From Branchipolynoe longqiensis (lineage: Eukaryota > Annelida > Polychaeta > Phyllodocida > Polynoidae), in assembly GCA_030323885.1 (NCBI GenBank), contig CM059191.1, forward strand, positions 106,188,844-106,252,843: 64,000 nt of DNA, given 5' to 3'. Numbering within the stretch: position 1 is the stretch's first letter; every line of letters begins with the position of its first letter. Below are positions 20,046 through 29,730 of the stretch, in pieces. The notes beneath the pieces are model-generated. The model was not told the origin of the DNA. It was given only the letters and a program-made list of their open reading frames with translations, and did not search any database. The position numbers and the translations under genes were made by a program.

Positions 20046-20470
20046 TTGGAGGATGTCTCCCATCTTGGTTTTGTATCCTTGCTTGACCGTTTCACCTTCT
20101 CCAGCTGAGTCTAGGAACCTACCTGAGCCCCAGTATGGGCACTTTGTGCATTCTCTGAATGCGTTTCCTGGGGCATCTATTAGCTTTTTCTTTAGTTCCT
20201 CGTTTTGGGTGAATTTTGCATGATATCCTCTAGTACTTTTTCATTTGTTTTGCACCATTCTGGTGTTCTCCATATTTTGTTTGCCATTGCCTTTATTGTA
20301 TATGGGTTGTCTGCATTGTCGATCATCCTCATTATATCATGTTTCTCATGGAATTTGGCCATTACCGACCAGTAATATTGCTCAGCTGATGTGTATTTTT
20401 TTCTATCTTTTCCTGTGATGTCACACTTGTACAGGTTGCTAAAGGGGGAGTTGTGCCCTTGGAAGGACAC
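20046..20470 (-). pseudogene. NADAR-domain ORF upstream of the LINE endonuclease, copy 1
   Basis: Reads as a near-complete NADAR (YbiA/DUF1768-like) domain. The frame 20470-20192 has SFQGHNSPFSNLY, YTSAEQYYWSVMAKFH and the AMANKI...W region. A single frame change near 20220 continues into AKFTQNEELK, YWGSG and a final KMGDILQKVKESL with a stop at about 20046. NADAR proteins bind or process NAD/ADP-ribose-related compounds. Here it lies about 380 nt upstream of the endonuclease on the same strand, in the place of a LINE ORF1. The same frame change occurs in copy 2. Identity is clear; its linkage to the LINE is inferred. Confidence 0.72.
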
Positions 20471-20569
20471 TCCCCAGGCATGTTCTCTGGTTGCTGCTTT
20501 CTCCGGGGTGATTTCTGGTATCTCTATTTACCCAAAGTCGTTGGGTGTGTATATTGTTCCGTGATATGG

Positions 20570-20732
20570 GGTGGGAGTGTGTGTATATATGTATATATAC
20601 GCTATATATGTGTATATATACTATCTACACGTATATATGTGTATATATGTATATATATGCACATATATCCACATGTATGCGTGTATATCACTATATGTTT
20701 ATAAGTATGCCTATATATGCATATATATATAT
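20570..20732. repeat. (TATATG)n AT-rich microsatellite, DIRS target
   Basis: GTATATATG repeats. The same array is uninterrupted in copy 2 (35812-36030) and is where the DIRS element has inserted in copy 1. Confidence 0.85.
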
Positions 20733-20768
20733 ATTTTACCTCGGTAAACAGCCTCAGGCTAGCCTCAG

Positions 20769-20803
20769 GCTAGGGAGAGGTAAGCACGTCCGGTACCAGC
20801 AAT
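20769..20803 (+). repeat. DIRS left inverted terminal repeat (shared 35-bp core)
   Basis: GCTAGGGAGAGGTAAGCACG onward is 35 bp identical in inverse orientation to 26049-26083. The outer 36 bp of each end differ, as in DIRS1, where each outer end is complemented in the internal region. Confidence 0.88.
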
Positions 20804-21488
20804 TAGCATATACAACTCACGACTGGATAACGTGTCGTTGGGTTGCTCCGGCAAAATTAGTCTACATACAAGCAAATACGCAGTAAGTATAATAAAAACT
20901 GTGGTTAGCTTAATTATGATGCATTAGAGCATCATTATGGAAAGTTTAGACTTTCGTTGGTCCATTTTGGACGAGTTATTTGGTTATAAACAACCAAGGA
21001 TAGAACACTCGAGTGGGTTTCTCGAAGGAACCAAACCGGTCATTAGCGGTTATGTCAACACCCGGGTCACCGTGTGACTATGGGTAGAGATGTGGGTTTC
21101 GCCCTATCTCATGTGGAAATTCTCTCGTACTCTAATAGAGAGTAATGTTGGAGATGCTCCTGGGTTTCTTTTATAGACTCCCCTAGACAAAACTTTTTCA
21201 GGCGTTTCTCCGAGTTTCGTAGCATTTTCTCCAACTTGTTGACGTAGTAGTCACAGGTGGGAGAAGTGTGCGGAACAGAGGGATGGGCGGGCCGATACAC
21301 TGGTCCCGACCCCGCGTAAGGTTTGGGCTTGACCCACAACCCACGCACAAATTTAGCTTATTACGCCTGTGTTATAACGGTATAAACACGTTCTTTAACA
21401 CCAATAGATGTCCAAATGAGTTTGAAACAACCATATTGTGACATATATATATACCGGGACTGACCAAAAATGTTTGTTTCAGTTCCCG
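20804..21488. other. DIRS 5' leader
   Basis: No supported ORF. An untranslated leader between the left terminal repeat and the gag-like ORF. Confidence 0.6.
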
Positions 21489-22848
21489 ATGGCCACGAAG
21501 CGGAGTAAGCGCGGTGCAGCAGCAGCCGAGGGGCGTGTTCCGAGTGGAGTGGACGAGGAGTACGACTCTTCACCCGTGTTGTCGGCAGGGCCGTCGACAC
21601 AGCCCCGGGCGCATATCCTCTCCGACCCGGACGAGGACGCAGTGCCTGATGTGCCTGCGCCTCCAGATTGGGAGGCTCGCTTTGCAAGATTGGAAAGCCA
21701 CATCTTGACTGCCAAATCGCCTGTGTCTCGGAAGCGGCGTAGGCCGAGTGTCCAAGAGGATTCATTTGAGGATTTCTTGGACACAGACTCGGCGGTGGAG
21801 CTTAAGGCTCCTCCTCCTCCTTCTCCTAAACGGAGAGAAGAAGAAGAAACAGGTGATTTCTTCGGGTGATGAATTCACCAAGGAGCGGGCAGAGTCTGGT
21901 TTGCGCAAAAAGCGGAAGACTAAGTCCAAAAAGAAGAAGAGGAAAAGGAAATATTCTTCTTCTGAGTCGTCCACTGAGTCTACTTCTACGGAATCAGACT
22001 CAGACACCGTATATGAAGGGGTCTATGCGGACATTGGCACTAAAGTGGCTAAGAAGGTGGAGAAGCCAAAGGCTAAGCGGGTTAAAACCACTACGCTTAT
22101 GCGCGAGACCGTGAATGGTCATTTTCGCACGTTCAAACCGGCGGAGGTTATCTCCAAGTTAGGAGATGAGTTAACAGGCATAAAGGGTGTTCCCAACTCC
22201 ATCATTAAAGAAATGGATCGGGATGTCAATATGACGGATGACCATAAGAAGTTTGAGGATGTGTTGCACACAGTGCATAAGGCAGTGTTGGCTACCCTAA
22301 CAGCTATTGTTCCTGTGGCTAATAGGATGCAGAGTGAAAATAAGTTCTCGTCTTTGGCTAAGACAATGGACAAAGGCATTGCAGTACTAGCGGCGGCAGG
22401 TAATTACCTGTCGTTTCGAAGATATGAAAATGTCTTCAAGTCAGTTTGCACAGATGCTGGCAAAGAAGTGGCTCGCTCTAAGAAGGTTACCGATAATGAG
22501 GGGAAGGAGTTTACGCTCTATCTTGCTCCAGAGCCGATTAAAGGGAAACCTTTAGATAATACCAAGATGTTTGGCGGTCAACTACAATACCTCTATAAAG
22601 AGGTAGAGACTGCAGCCAAGAGTGGCAAAAACATGGATGGCAAGAAGAAACAGGAAGTTCCTCGTTTCAAAAAGTCACGAGGGGATTTTCGTCCACGACG
22701 GTTCACCAGAGGAACCAGACCGAGTTCAAACTTCGGTCAAGGGTTTCGGGGCCGGGGCACTCGCCCAGGCTGGACCGACAACACCGCACGGCCAATAGGT
22801 CGAGGGTTCAACTCGTCGAGACCTTTCCCCAGGGGCGGGTCCAAGTAG
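21489..22848 (+). pseudogene. DIRS gag-like ORF with one frameshift
   Basis: Starts MATKRSKRGAAAAEG at 21489 and runs to a stop at 21869. The coding-like frame continues from about 21840 in another frame (KKKKQVISSGDEFTKE) to 22848, so one indel in the GAAGAAGAA stretch near 21840 splits it. It is acidic and proline-rich first, then Lys-rich, followed by a helical middle (SIIKEMDRDVNM, FSSLAKTMDKGIAVLAAAG). It ends Arg/Gly-rich (RGDFRPRRFTRG, GFRGRGTRPG), a likely RNA-binding tail. Expected to be the structural protein of the element. Confidence 0.75.
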
Positions 22849-22913
22849 AGGTCCAAACACAAACTTTACAAGTCCCTGCAGCCTCTAAAAACACACAAAC
22901 TGTAAGCAACTTT

Positions 22914-24765
22914 GTGGCTGGTAATATTAGTAATCATATTTCTGAGTGGCACAAAATTACTAGTGACCAAGAAATTATAGAAATAGTTAGGGGTGTTCAA
23001 ATTCCCTTTACACAAATTCCTGTACAAAGTATAATACCTTTTCCATATAACATTCAACCAGTTGAACGAGACGCACTAACTAAACAGGTACATAAATTCT
23101 TTGAGAAAGGAATTATACAAAAAGTGACACACTGTTCAGGACAGTTTATTTCAAACATTTTCTCGAGACCGAAGCCTAATGGTGATGTTCGAATGATCCT
23201 GGATTTAACAATCCTTAATAAAAGGGTGGAATATCGACATTTTAAAATGTTCTCTCTAGATACGGCACGAGATCTGATTACACCAGATGCGTGGATGGCT
23301 AGTGTTGATTTACAGGATGCATATTATACGCTTCCCATAATGGAACAATACCGAAAATTTCTTCGATTTATTTGGGATAACCAACTCTATGAGTTTACCT
23401 GTATGCCGAATGGCTTAGCTTGTGCGCCACGTTTATTTACTAAATTGCTTAAACCTGTTTTCCTCGGTAATGGCGAGGAAGGGTCATATAATGTTTCCAT
23501 ACATAGATGATTCTTTTATTATAGCATCAACACAAATTGGTTGTGTGAATGCAGTTTTGGATTTATGTGCATTACTCACTAAATTGGGGTTTTATGTACA
23601 TCAACAAAAGTCAGTGTTTAAACCAACAAAACAACTCAAATGTTTAGGGTTTATTCTGGATACACAGTCCCTTACAGTGTCGATAACAGAACAAAAACTA
23701 ATTAAGTTTATGACTACAGCGACTCAGCTTATTAAGTTATCAAAGCCAAAAATTAGACAGGTTGCTGTTCTTATTGGCATAATGACCTCATATGCACCTG
23801 CTGTGTTATATGGGAAGGCCCATATTAAGTCGCTAGAAATAGATAAAAATTTAGCGTTAACACGAACTAAAGGCAATTTTGAGCGAAAGATGTTTATTTC
23901 GCAAGAAGGGTTACAGGATATTGGATGGTGGATGCAACATATAGCAAGTTCACCAAATCCAATCCGCATGGCGGAACCTAATACAGTAATTACTACTGAT
24001 GCTTCGTTAGAAGGTTGGGGAGCTCATCGAGATGGGGTCACAACAGGAGGTAGATGGCTTGATGATGAAAAATCAGACTATATTAATGCACTAGAATTGC
24101 GTGCTATTTATCTGGGCTTACGTAGTTTAGTAAAGATAAATAAATCACAGGTTAGAATAATAACTGATAATACTACTGCCATGGCATATATTCGTAACAT
24201 GGGTGGAACCAAATCAAAGTCTTGCAATCAGTTATCTAAACTGATTTGGAACTGGGCACAGGCTCAACAAGTCTGGCTGACTGTAGCGCATATTCCAGGG
24301 TCACAAAATACACTTGCAGATTATAAAAGTAGAAATTTCCATGACCATTTAGAGTGGTCTCTCTCTACACATTTGTTTAACTTCGTTTGTGAAAAATGGG
24401 GTACACCTGAAGTTGACTTATTTGCATCACGAAATAATAACAAGTTACCCTGTTATGTTTCTTGGCATCCTGAACCGGATGCTTGGAAAGTAGATGCGTT
24501 TGCTATTACCTGGGAAAATAATTATTTTTATATTTTCCCACCATTTAGTATTATCAGCCGAGTAGTGAGAAAAATCGGCTTGGAAGGGACACATGCGATA
24601 CTGGTGGTGCCCGATTGGGACACGCAACCTTGGCTGCCAGCAGTTTCACAACTGGCAAAAGATCGTATACGATTCCCAAGAAAACTCGGGAATCTGACGC
24701 ACCACGGACCGCTAGTGGTTCACGGCGACGTTTCAACGACGCCCCTATTGGCATTCCTTTTCTAA
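22914..24765 (+). pseudogene. DIRS reverse transcriptase-RNase H ORF with one frameshift
   Basis: The RT begins after MAGNISNHISEW and has SRPKPNGDVRMILDL, ASVDLQDAYYTLPI and FTCMPNGLACAPRLFTKLL. A frame change near 23460 precedes the active-site box YIDDSF (about 23501). RNase H follows: TTDASLEGWG (about 23993), ELRAIYLGL, ITDNTTAM and HIPGSQNTLAD (about 24290). After it comes the conserved DIRS region with VDLFASRNNNKLP, WHPEPDAWKVDAF and FPPFSIISRV; DIRS elements are described as carrying a methyltransferase-like domain downstream of RNase H, but I see no motif to prove activity. The ORF ends overlapping the YR ORF by 151 nt. Confidence 0.87.
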
Positions 24766-25724
24766 GGAAGCAGCTACAGCAATTTGGATTGGACAGAATT
24801 ACTGAGGATAGGATAGTATCGGATGCCTGGAGGCCAGGAACTGTCAAAATGTATACAACCTATTTAAAGAAATGGGGTGTACATTGTTTGTTAATGAAAG
24901 TTAAGCCAACAAATCCAAAGATTTCACAAGTAGCTCGGTTTCTTCGTTCTCTAGAGGATGAAGGACTTTCCTTTGGATCGATTAATGCGACGAGGTGTGC
25001 GTTATCAATTATATTACCTAGAATTGATGGCGAAACAGTTGGAAAACATTATGTTATTTGTTATTTACTTCGTTCAATTTATCAAAGGAATCCTCCAAAA
25101 CCAAAGTATAGTCGGTTTTGGGATGTTTCTATAGTATTTAAGTTGTTTCAGGCTTGGCCTCACAACTCGTGGTTAGATATAAAACAGTTAGGTTTTAAGG
25201 TCGCGGTCCTGTTATTGTTAGTAACCGGACACAGAGGACAGACGATTGTTGCTTTATCCTTAACTGGATTAGAAATAGACAAGCAACAAGCTACGTTTGA
25301 TTTAGAAAAATTGCTTAAATCGAACACGTTAGGTGACCCTTTATCAACAGTTCACTTAGACTGTTTTCCGAATGATCGGAAATTATGTGTTGTGTCGGCC
25401 ATACGGGCTTATATATACAAGACAAAGGATTTACGTGCATCACAACAACTATTAGTGAGCTTTATAAAGCCACATAAGGCGATTTCACGAGACACACTTG
25501 CCAGATGGACAATTACGGTGTTGAAATTGGCTGGAGTGGATACGAGTAAATACTCTTCCCACTCAACTAGAGGAGCCATGGTCTCCAAGGCATGGGTGCT
25601 TGGTATTTCTGTGAAAAGAATACTAGCGCATGCAGGCTGGAAGACGGCTAAGTCGTTTGCAAAACATTATAATAAACGACTAGAAAAGCCTACCGGCTTT
25701 GCAAAGCGTCTTCTCGCCAACTAA
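24615..25724 (+). CDS. DIRS tyrosine recombinase, intact
   Basis: 369 residues with a core-binding region (PGTVKMYTTYLKKWGVHC) and catalytic domain: Arg in VTGHRGQT (about 25230), HSTRGAM (about 25560), His/Trp in LAHAGWK (about 25632) and Tyr in AKHYNKRL (about 25665). It would integrate circular DIRS DNA by site-specific recombination. The first ATG overlaps the end of the RT/RNase H ORF, the usual DIRS arrangement. This is the only uninterrupted ORF of this copy. Confidence 0.9.
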   Translation: MGHATLAASSFTTGKRSYTIPKKTRESDAPRTASGSRRRFNDAPIGIPFLRKQLQQFGLDRITEDRIVSDAWRPGTVKMYTTYLKKWGVHCLLMKVKPTNPKISQVARFLRSLEDEGLSFGSINATRCALSIILPRIDGETVGKHYVICYLLRSIYQRNPPKPKYSRFWDVSIVFKLFQAWPHNSWLDIKQLGFKVAVLLLLVTGHRGQTIVALSLTGLEIDKQQATFDLEKLLKSNTLGDPLSTVHLDCFPNDRKLCVVSAIRAYIYKTKDLRASQQLLVSFIKPHKAISRDTLARWTITVLKLAGVDTSKYSSHSTRGAMVSKAWVLGISVKRILAHAGWKTAKSFAKHYNKRLEKPTGFAKRLLAN

Positions 25725-25807
25725 CAAGAATAGGTGAGAACAAAAATTTAGAATGTTATAATAATAAGAAAGAATGATATTAAGGATAAAAATGAATTAT
25801 GTAAAGG

Positions 25808-25935
25808 TCTCCCTAGCCTGAGGCTAGCCTGAGGCTGTTTACCGAGGTAAAATAGTATAGTTATACGAGTCTTACCTTGGTACAGATGATGGATAACTGT
25901 TGTTTTACCGAGGTATAAGCCTCGGATAGATGTGG
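25808..25935 (+). repeat. DIRS internal complementary region
   Basis: The first part (about 25810-25853) is the reverse complement of the left outer terminus (20733-20776). The second part (about 25860-25935) is the reverse complement of the right outer terminus (26079-26160). This head-to-head pairing of both ends is the signature that lets DIRS1 elements form a circular intermediate. Confidence 0.85.
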
Positions 25936-26048
25936 GCTAGGGCCCTCCCGCCACACCCTGCCACATCTATTCCGTTGGTGTACCTTTTCGGTAAAGTAAT
26001 AGTATCCATTGTTTGAAAGTCATTTTTATCCTCAATAAGTAGGTTAAG

Positions 26049-26165
26049 ATTGCTGGTACCGGACGTGCTTACCTCTCCCTAGCCCACATCTATCCGAGGC
26101 TTATACCTCGGTAAAACAACAGTTATCCATCATCTGTACCAAGGTAAGACTCGTATAAATATACT
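26049..26165 (-). repeat. DIRS right inverted terminal repeat
   Basis: Contains the inverse of the 35-bp core (26049-26083) and the outer end complemented in the internal region. It ends in CGTATAAATATACT at the AT-rich target. Confidence 0.85.
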
Positions 26166-26277
26166 ATATATATATGTGTATATGCATATATATATACATG
26201 TATATGTTTGTCTGTATATGCACATAAACATATACTAATGTATGGTGGATATACCACACAGAGAGAAATCCCACTTT

Positions 26278-26395
26278 GCACCCGCACCCACACCCACACC
26301 CACAGCCAGACACACCTACACCCACACCCACACCCACACCCACACCCACACCCACACCCACACCCACACCCACACCCACACCCACACCCAGCTCC
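26278..26395. repeat. (CACACC)n microsatellite, long allele in copy 1
   Basis: CCCACA/CACACC array, about 115 bp here against about 60 bp at the equivalent site in copy 2 (36079-36142). It encodes only artefactual Cys-Gly or His-Pro frames. Confidence 0.9.
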
Positions 26396-26890
26396 AGTAG
26401 CCATCCTTGTATAGACTGCTATAGCAACAACCCATCTGCCTGTGTACATTAGAGTAATGGCTTATATGATGTTATACATCATGATTTGTTCATATTGTTG
26501 GTTATTTCTCATTAACTATGTCCAGCGTTTTGATTCTAAGAAAAATACTTGTTTAAATAGACCATGGTGTTTCACCAGTAAAAATGACTAATTCCAGAAT
26601 ACAAACAGCACAATGTTTTAGGCAAAATAAGATTATCTCTTTATTTTAATGTAGTTTTAATTTAATATTATGAACATACTATACACACAAGCATTTTCTT
26701 CATAGAACCTTTGAAGAGCTACTTATAGCCATTTTAATGATGTATTTTGTTAGGTTCCACCCTCAATATTAAAGTAGTGGCAGACTGTGACAGCTCACCC
26801 CTATTTGTTTCTATATTTAAACTGTCTTGGTTTTTCAAAACGTCTTGGTTTCTCAAGACGTTTTGAAATCCAAGTCATGGCTCCTACCTG
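26396..26890. other. Non-coding spacer with palindromic stretch
   Basis: No ORF supported. Includes a near-palindrome AAAACGTCTTGG...CTCAAGACGTTTTG (about 26837-26869). Same sequence at 36143-36635 in copy 2. Confidence 0.5.
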
Positions 26891-26894
26891 TACA

Positions 26895-27684
26895 TGGTCT
26901 GCAGGTTCCGGAACCACTGCCAGATGAAGGTGCCTGAAAAAAGGAACATGAGATCTAATGAGTAAACCATTTTGACACTTACAACAGTGAGGTTAACAAA
27001 TGCTTGCAGCCTTTACAGGATGACATAATTCTAATTTAAAGTAAAACACACAAATACATGGGAACAAATACATAAAAGGCTGCATACAGATGGCTAGAAA
27101 AAACTACATACATGCTGTGTACATGTCATTTACTAAATAAATTAACAAATGTTAAAAAATATACTAGGCTGTGAACATATGGGTACAACAACAAAGAATG
27201 TGCTCTGTGTACAGAAACCTACACCAAGTACAAACAATGCAAAAAATGTTTGTGCACAAGCTGAAAGTATAGAAAAGATGCAAAACCACAGAGACCCATG
27301 TGTTCCCCCTTCTGATTCAGGAGCCAGTCCCGCTTGCTCCGTTTCTTGAAATCCGGCATCAACTGTTCATAGAATATGGAGTTCTCACTGAACCAGTCAG
27401 CCAGCTCGTCCTCCTGTGTGGCAAATGAGCATCTCCAGAGAGAGCAGAGTCCCATCAACCTCACTCTCCATCCCCAGGTCCAAGTCTGGCATGCTCCTCT
27501 GTGGCGGCTCCTCCTCATCGGCAGTACGTAGCAGAAGCGAGCCGACCTCACGCATGTCTTGGATAGATGAAGCTGGAGCAGAAGGAGCTGGAGCAGAAGG
27601 AGCTGGAGTAGAAGAAGCTGGAGAAAAAAAAGCAGTAGCTGTAGCTGGAGCAGTAGGAGATGGTCTGTTCTTCTTAGGAGGCAT
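26895..27684 (-). pseudogene. MADF/SANT-like gene, copy 1, frameshifted
   Basis: Equivalent of the copy 2 gene at 36641-37435. One extra A near 27424 (GGCAAATGAGC against GGCAATGAGC) shifts the frame in exon 1, so the DNA-binding domain is lost from the main frame. Exon 2, with its IWQWFRNLQTMY-encoding segment, is at about 26895-26940. A TATA box lies at about 27802-27812. Confidence 0.6.
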
Positions 27685-27801
27685 TATCCTGAAGTAGTGG
27701 CTGTGAAGATGGAGTGGAATGAAGAAGTAGCAGAAGTAGCAGAAGCAGCAGCAGGTCAGACAGTCCAGGAGCAAGTGACATCACCTCGTGAAACGATTTC
27801 C

Positions 27802-27812
27802 TTTTATACGTG
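27802..27812 (-). promoter_or_regulatory. TATA box of the MADF/SANT-like gene, copy 1
   Basis: CGTATAAAAGG on the minus strand, about 120 nt upstream of the inferred ATG, with the expected start site about 30 nt downstream. The same site is at 37551-37561 in copy 2. Confidence 0.55.
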
Positions 27813-27819
27813 CTGCAAA

Positions 27820-28260
27820 ACGCGAAAATGGGCGGCACCAGGTTGGTGATCTGACGGCGACAACTCGCCACCAGGGCGCTGCCTGGTCACCAACCATTCA
27901 CAAAGGGTGGTGCTGAGGTGTTGGCGGCGAGCGGGGGGTGCCAGGGTAGAGTGAGGGTGGCGCGAGGATGCCAGTGGTAGGCGTCAACTCGCCAACCTTG
28001 CTCCAAAAATGGTGGGAGAAAAGTAGTTGGCGACCTGGCAGTGGCAGGTCGCCGCCATGTCGCCGCCAGGTCGCTAACCAAAACTGAATGGTGCCACTGG
28101 CATAGGTCACAAGCAGCTGCAACCTCCTTGGTCCAAAATTGTCTAAATGGATGCCGCGTGGTTGGTGACCTCGTGGCGCCGGCATGCAAGGTGAACATAA
28201 GACAGATGTAAGGAGGATGTTTTGACATCGCGAATCGATCATAAGTGGACACAGGCCTCG
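27820..28260. repeat. GC-rich region with repeated GTCGCC/CGCCAGG blocks, copy 1
   Basis: Multiple short near-repeats (GGCGACAACTCGCCACC, GGTCGCCGCC, CCAGGTCGCTAACC) upstream of the TATA box. No real ORF; the overlapping open frames are compositional. Same at 37570-38010 in copy 2. Possibly the terminal region of a DNA transposon that carries the MADF-like gene. Confidence 0.4.
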
Positions 28261-29487
28261 TGTGACTGGGGTATTACAGAGTGGTTAGGTGCATAGTTTC
28301 CCTTCACAGGTTTATATGCCTGCTGTGTTGTGAACTGCATTATTATCATGTTGTTGGAGATGGGATTTTGAGATGGAGTATTAGTAGAATGGTTTGTTTA
28401 TTCTGTTACATGGAGTGTGGTTAGCTTGTAGGGCTATGTTTAAAAGAGTTAATACCGCGGGAGGGGGTGTTTTTGACTACATGAAGTAGTTTGAGTGAGT
28501 AGGTTGTTAGTAATGATGGGATAAACTATGCTTTTTTGGCGTTGAGACAAATAAGTGTTCACACTTCCTGTCTACCATTCACTATTTCGCGATTTAATCA
28601 TTTCCATCATCACGTGTATCAGGCACTCATCGCGCCCACCTAGGCGTGTTGTATCGGGTACTTTGAAGCCGGTGAAATACGTGATCCGGTGTGGCGTGCT
28701 CAGCCGTGTCCCGTTGTAAAAATATACGGATTTTCGGTTTAAGAATTATATATTAGCAGGGAGCATCTTTATTCTTGAATGACAGTGTGGGGACAATGTT
28801 ATGTAAACTAAAAAGCAAGGATGCCATACTCATAGTATGACATGATATAGAATAGGGAAAGATATGTCCTGCATGCTGCCTAGGATTAGGGAGGAGCTGT
28901 GTTATATAAGAAACAGTTCAAGGTGTTCTAGGGGAAACTGCCCAAGGGGTGGAAATTTCCTATGTGTAAGTTCTAAGCTTGTACCAGCACCAAGGAGGGA
29001 CGTTCTTGGTCACTATATATGGATATATATATATGACTGTAACTGTATACAACTGCTGGTTCACCCCTGTGTCCATAAGGGAGGCCCAACCTCAGCCTCA
29101 TTTGCATATACACTCAGGGTGGCACCTGCAGCTGAGTAGGGTGGTAGCTACCTCCACTGGGGGGGTTGGCTCCCACCCCAGCTGTGGGGTCACCTGAGTG
29201 GCTGACGGTGGGACTGCTCAGTCACCTACACTGCCTTGACTAACTGACCACACTAAATATGGGAGATGCAGCGCATTTATTTAAATGAAGGATCGATGCT
29301 CCAGGCATCCTGGACACCGGCACTCTAGTCCTGGCTCTTGAGTGAAGCAGACATACTTTTGAGCAGGAACCCCAGACACTCGGTCTGATGCTACCTAAAT
29401 TCACATATTCCAATTGAGTGTATCCACAGCCATAGGACTCCTGTCCCATGGGCTGTGGGCACTGCTTTCAGTATACAGGCTAAGTGG
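28261..29487. other. Non-coding stretch, copy 1
   Basis: No supportable gene. It contains a segment (28545-28590, CAAATAAGTGTTCACACTTC) also found at 47836 in a dispersed repeat, and a Pol III-unlike GC-balanced region at 29050-29480. Copy 2 equivalent is 38012-39238. Confidence 0.5.
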
Positions 29488-29730
29488 TAATGATTGATTG
29501 ATTGGTGGTTGCTTTACGCCGTGTCGGCAGCATAGGCCATATTCACGGCGAGAAATGTTTGTTTTTTGTTCAAACCATCGCTTTTACATGTAAAAGCAGA
29601 CAATCAATTATGTGCCAATAGACACTAATTAAATTAGAAAGCTCACAATCATATATCTGTGGTCAAGGGAAACAAATTCCCATAGAAAAAGAAAAGTTTC
29701 ATTAATAATTAATAGAATCCATTTAGTAAA

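Larger units (their letters stand above)
20733..26165 (+). mobile_element. DIRS1-like YR retrotransposon, nearly complete
   Basis: Full DIRS architecture: inverted terminal repeats, gag-like ORF, RT/RNase H ORF, overlapping YR ORF and an internal complementary region near the right end. The insertion interrupts an AT microsatellite that is empty in copy 2, so both borders are visible apart from ambiguity of a few AT bases. No target duplication is discernible, as expected for YR elements. Confidence 0.92.

Noticed and set aside
26123..26449. Gly-Cys repeat ORFs
   Set aside because: Translation of the CACACC microsatellite; length differs between the two unit copies.
27887..28252. Overlapping minus frames of 114 and 121 codons, conserved in both unit copies
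   Set aside because: Conservation only reflects the recent duplication; frames lie upstream of the TATA box and show no domain.
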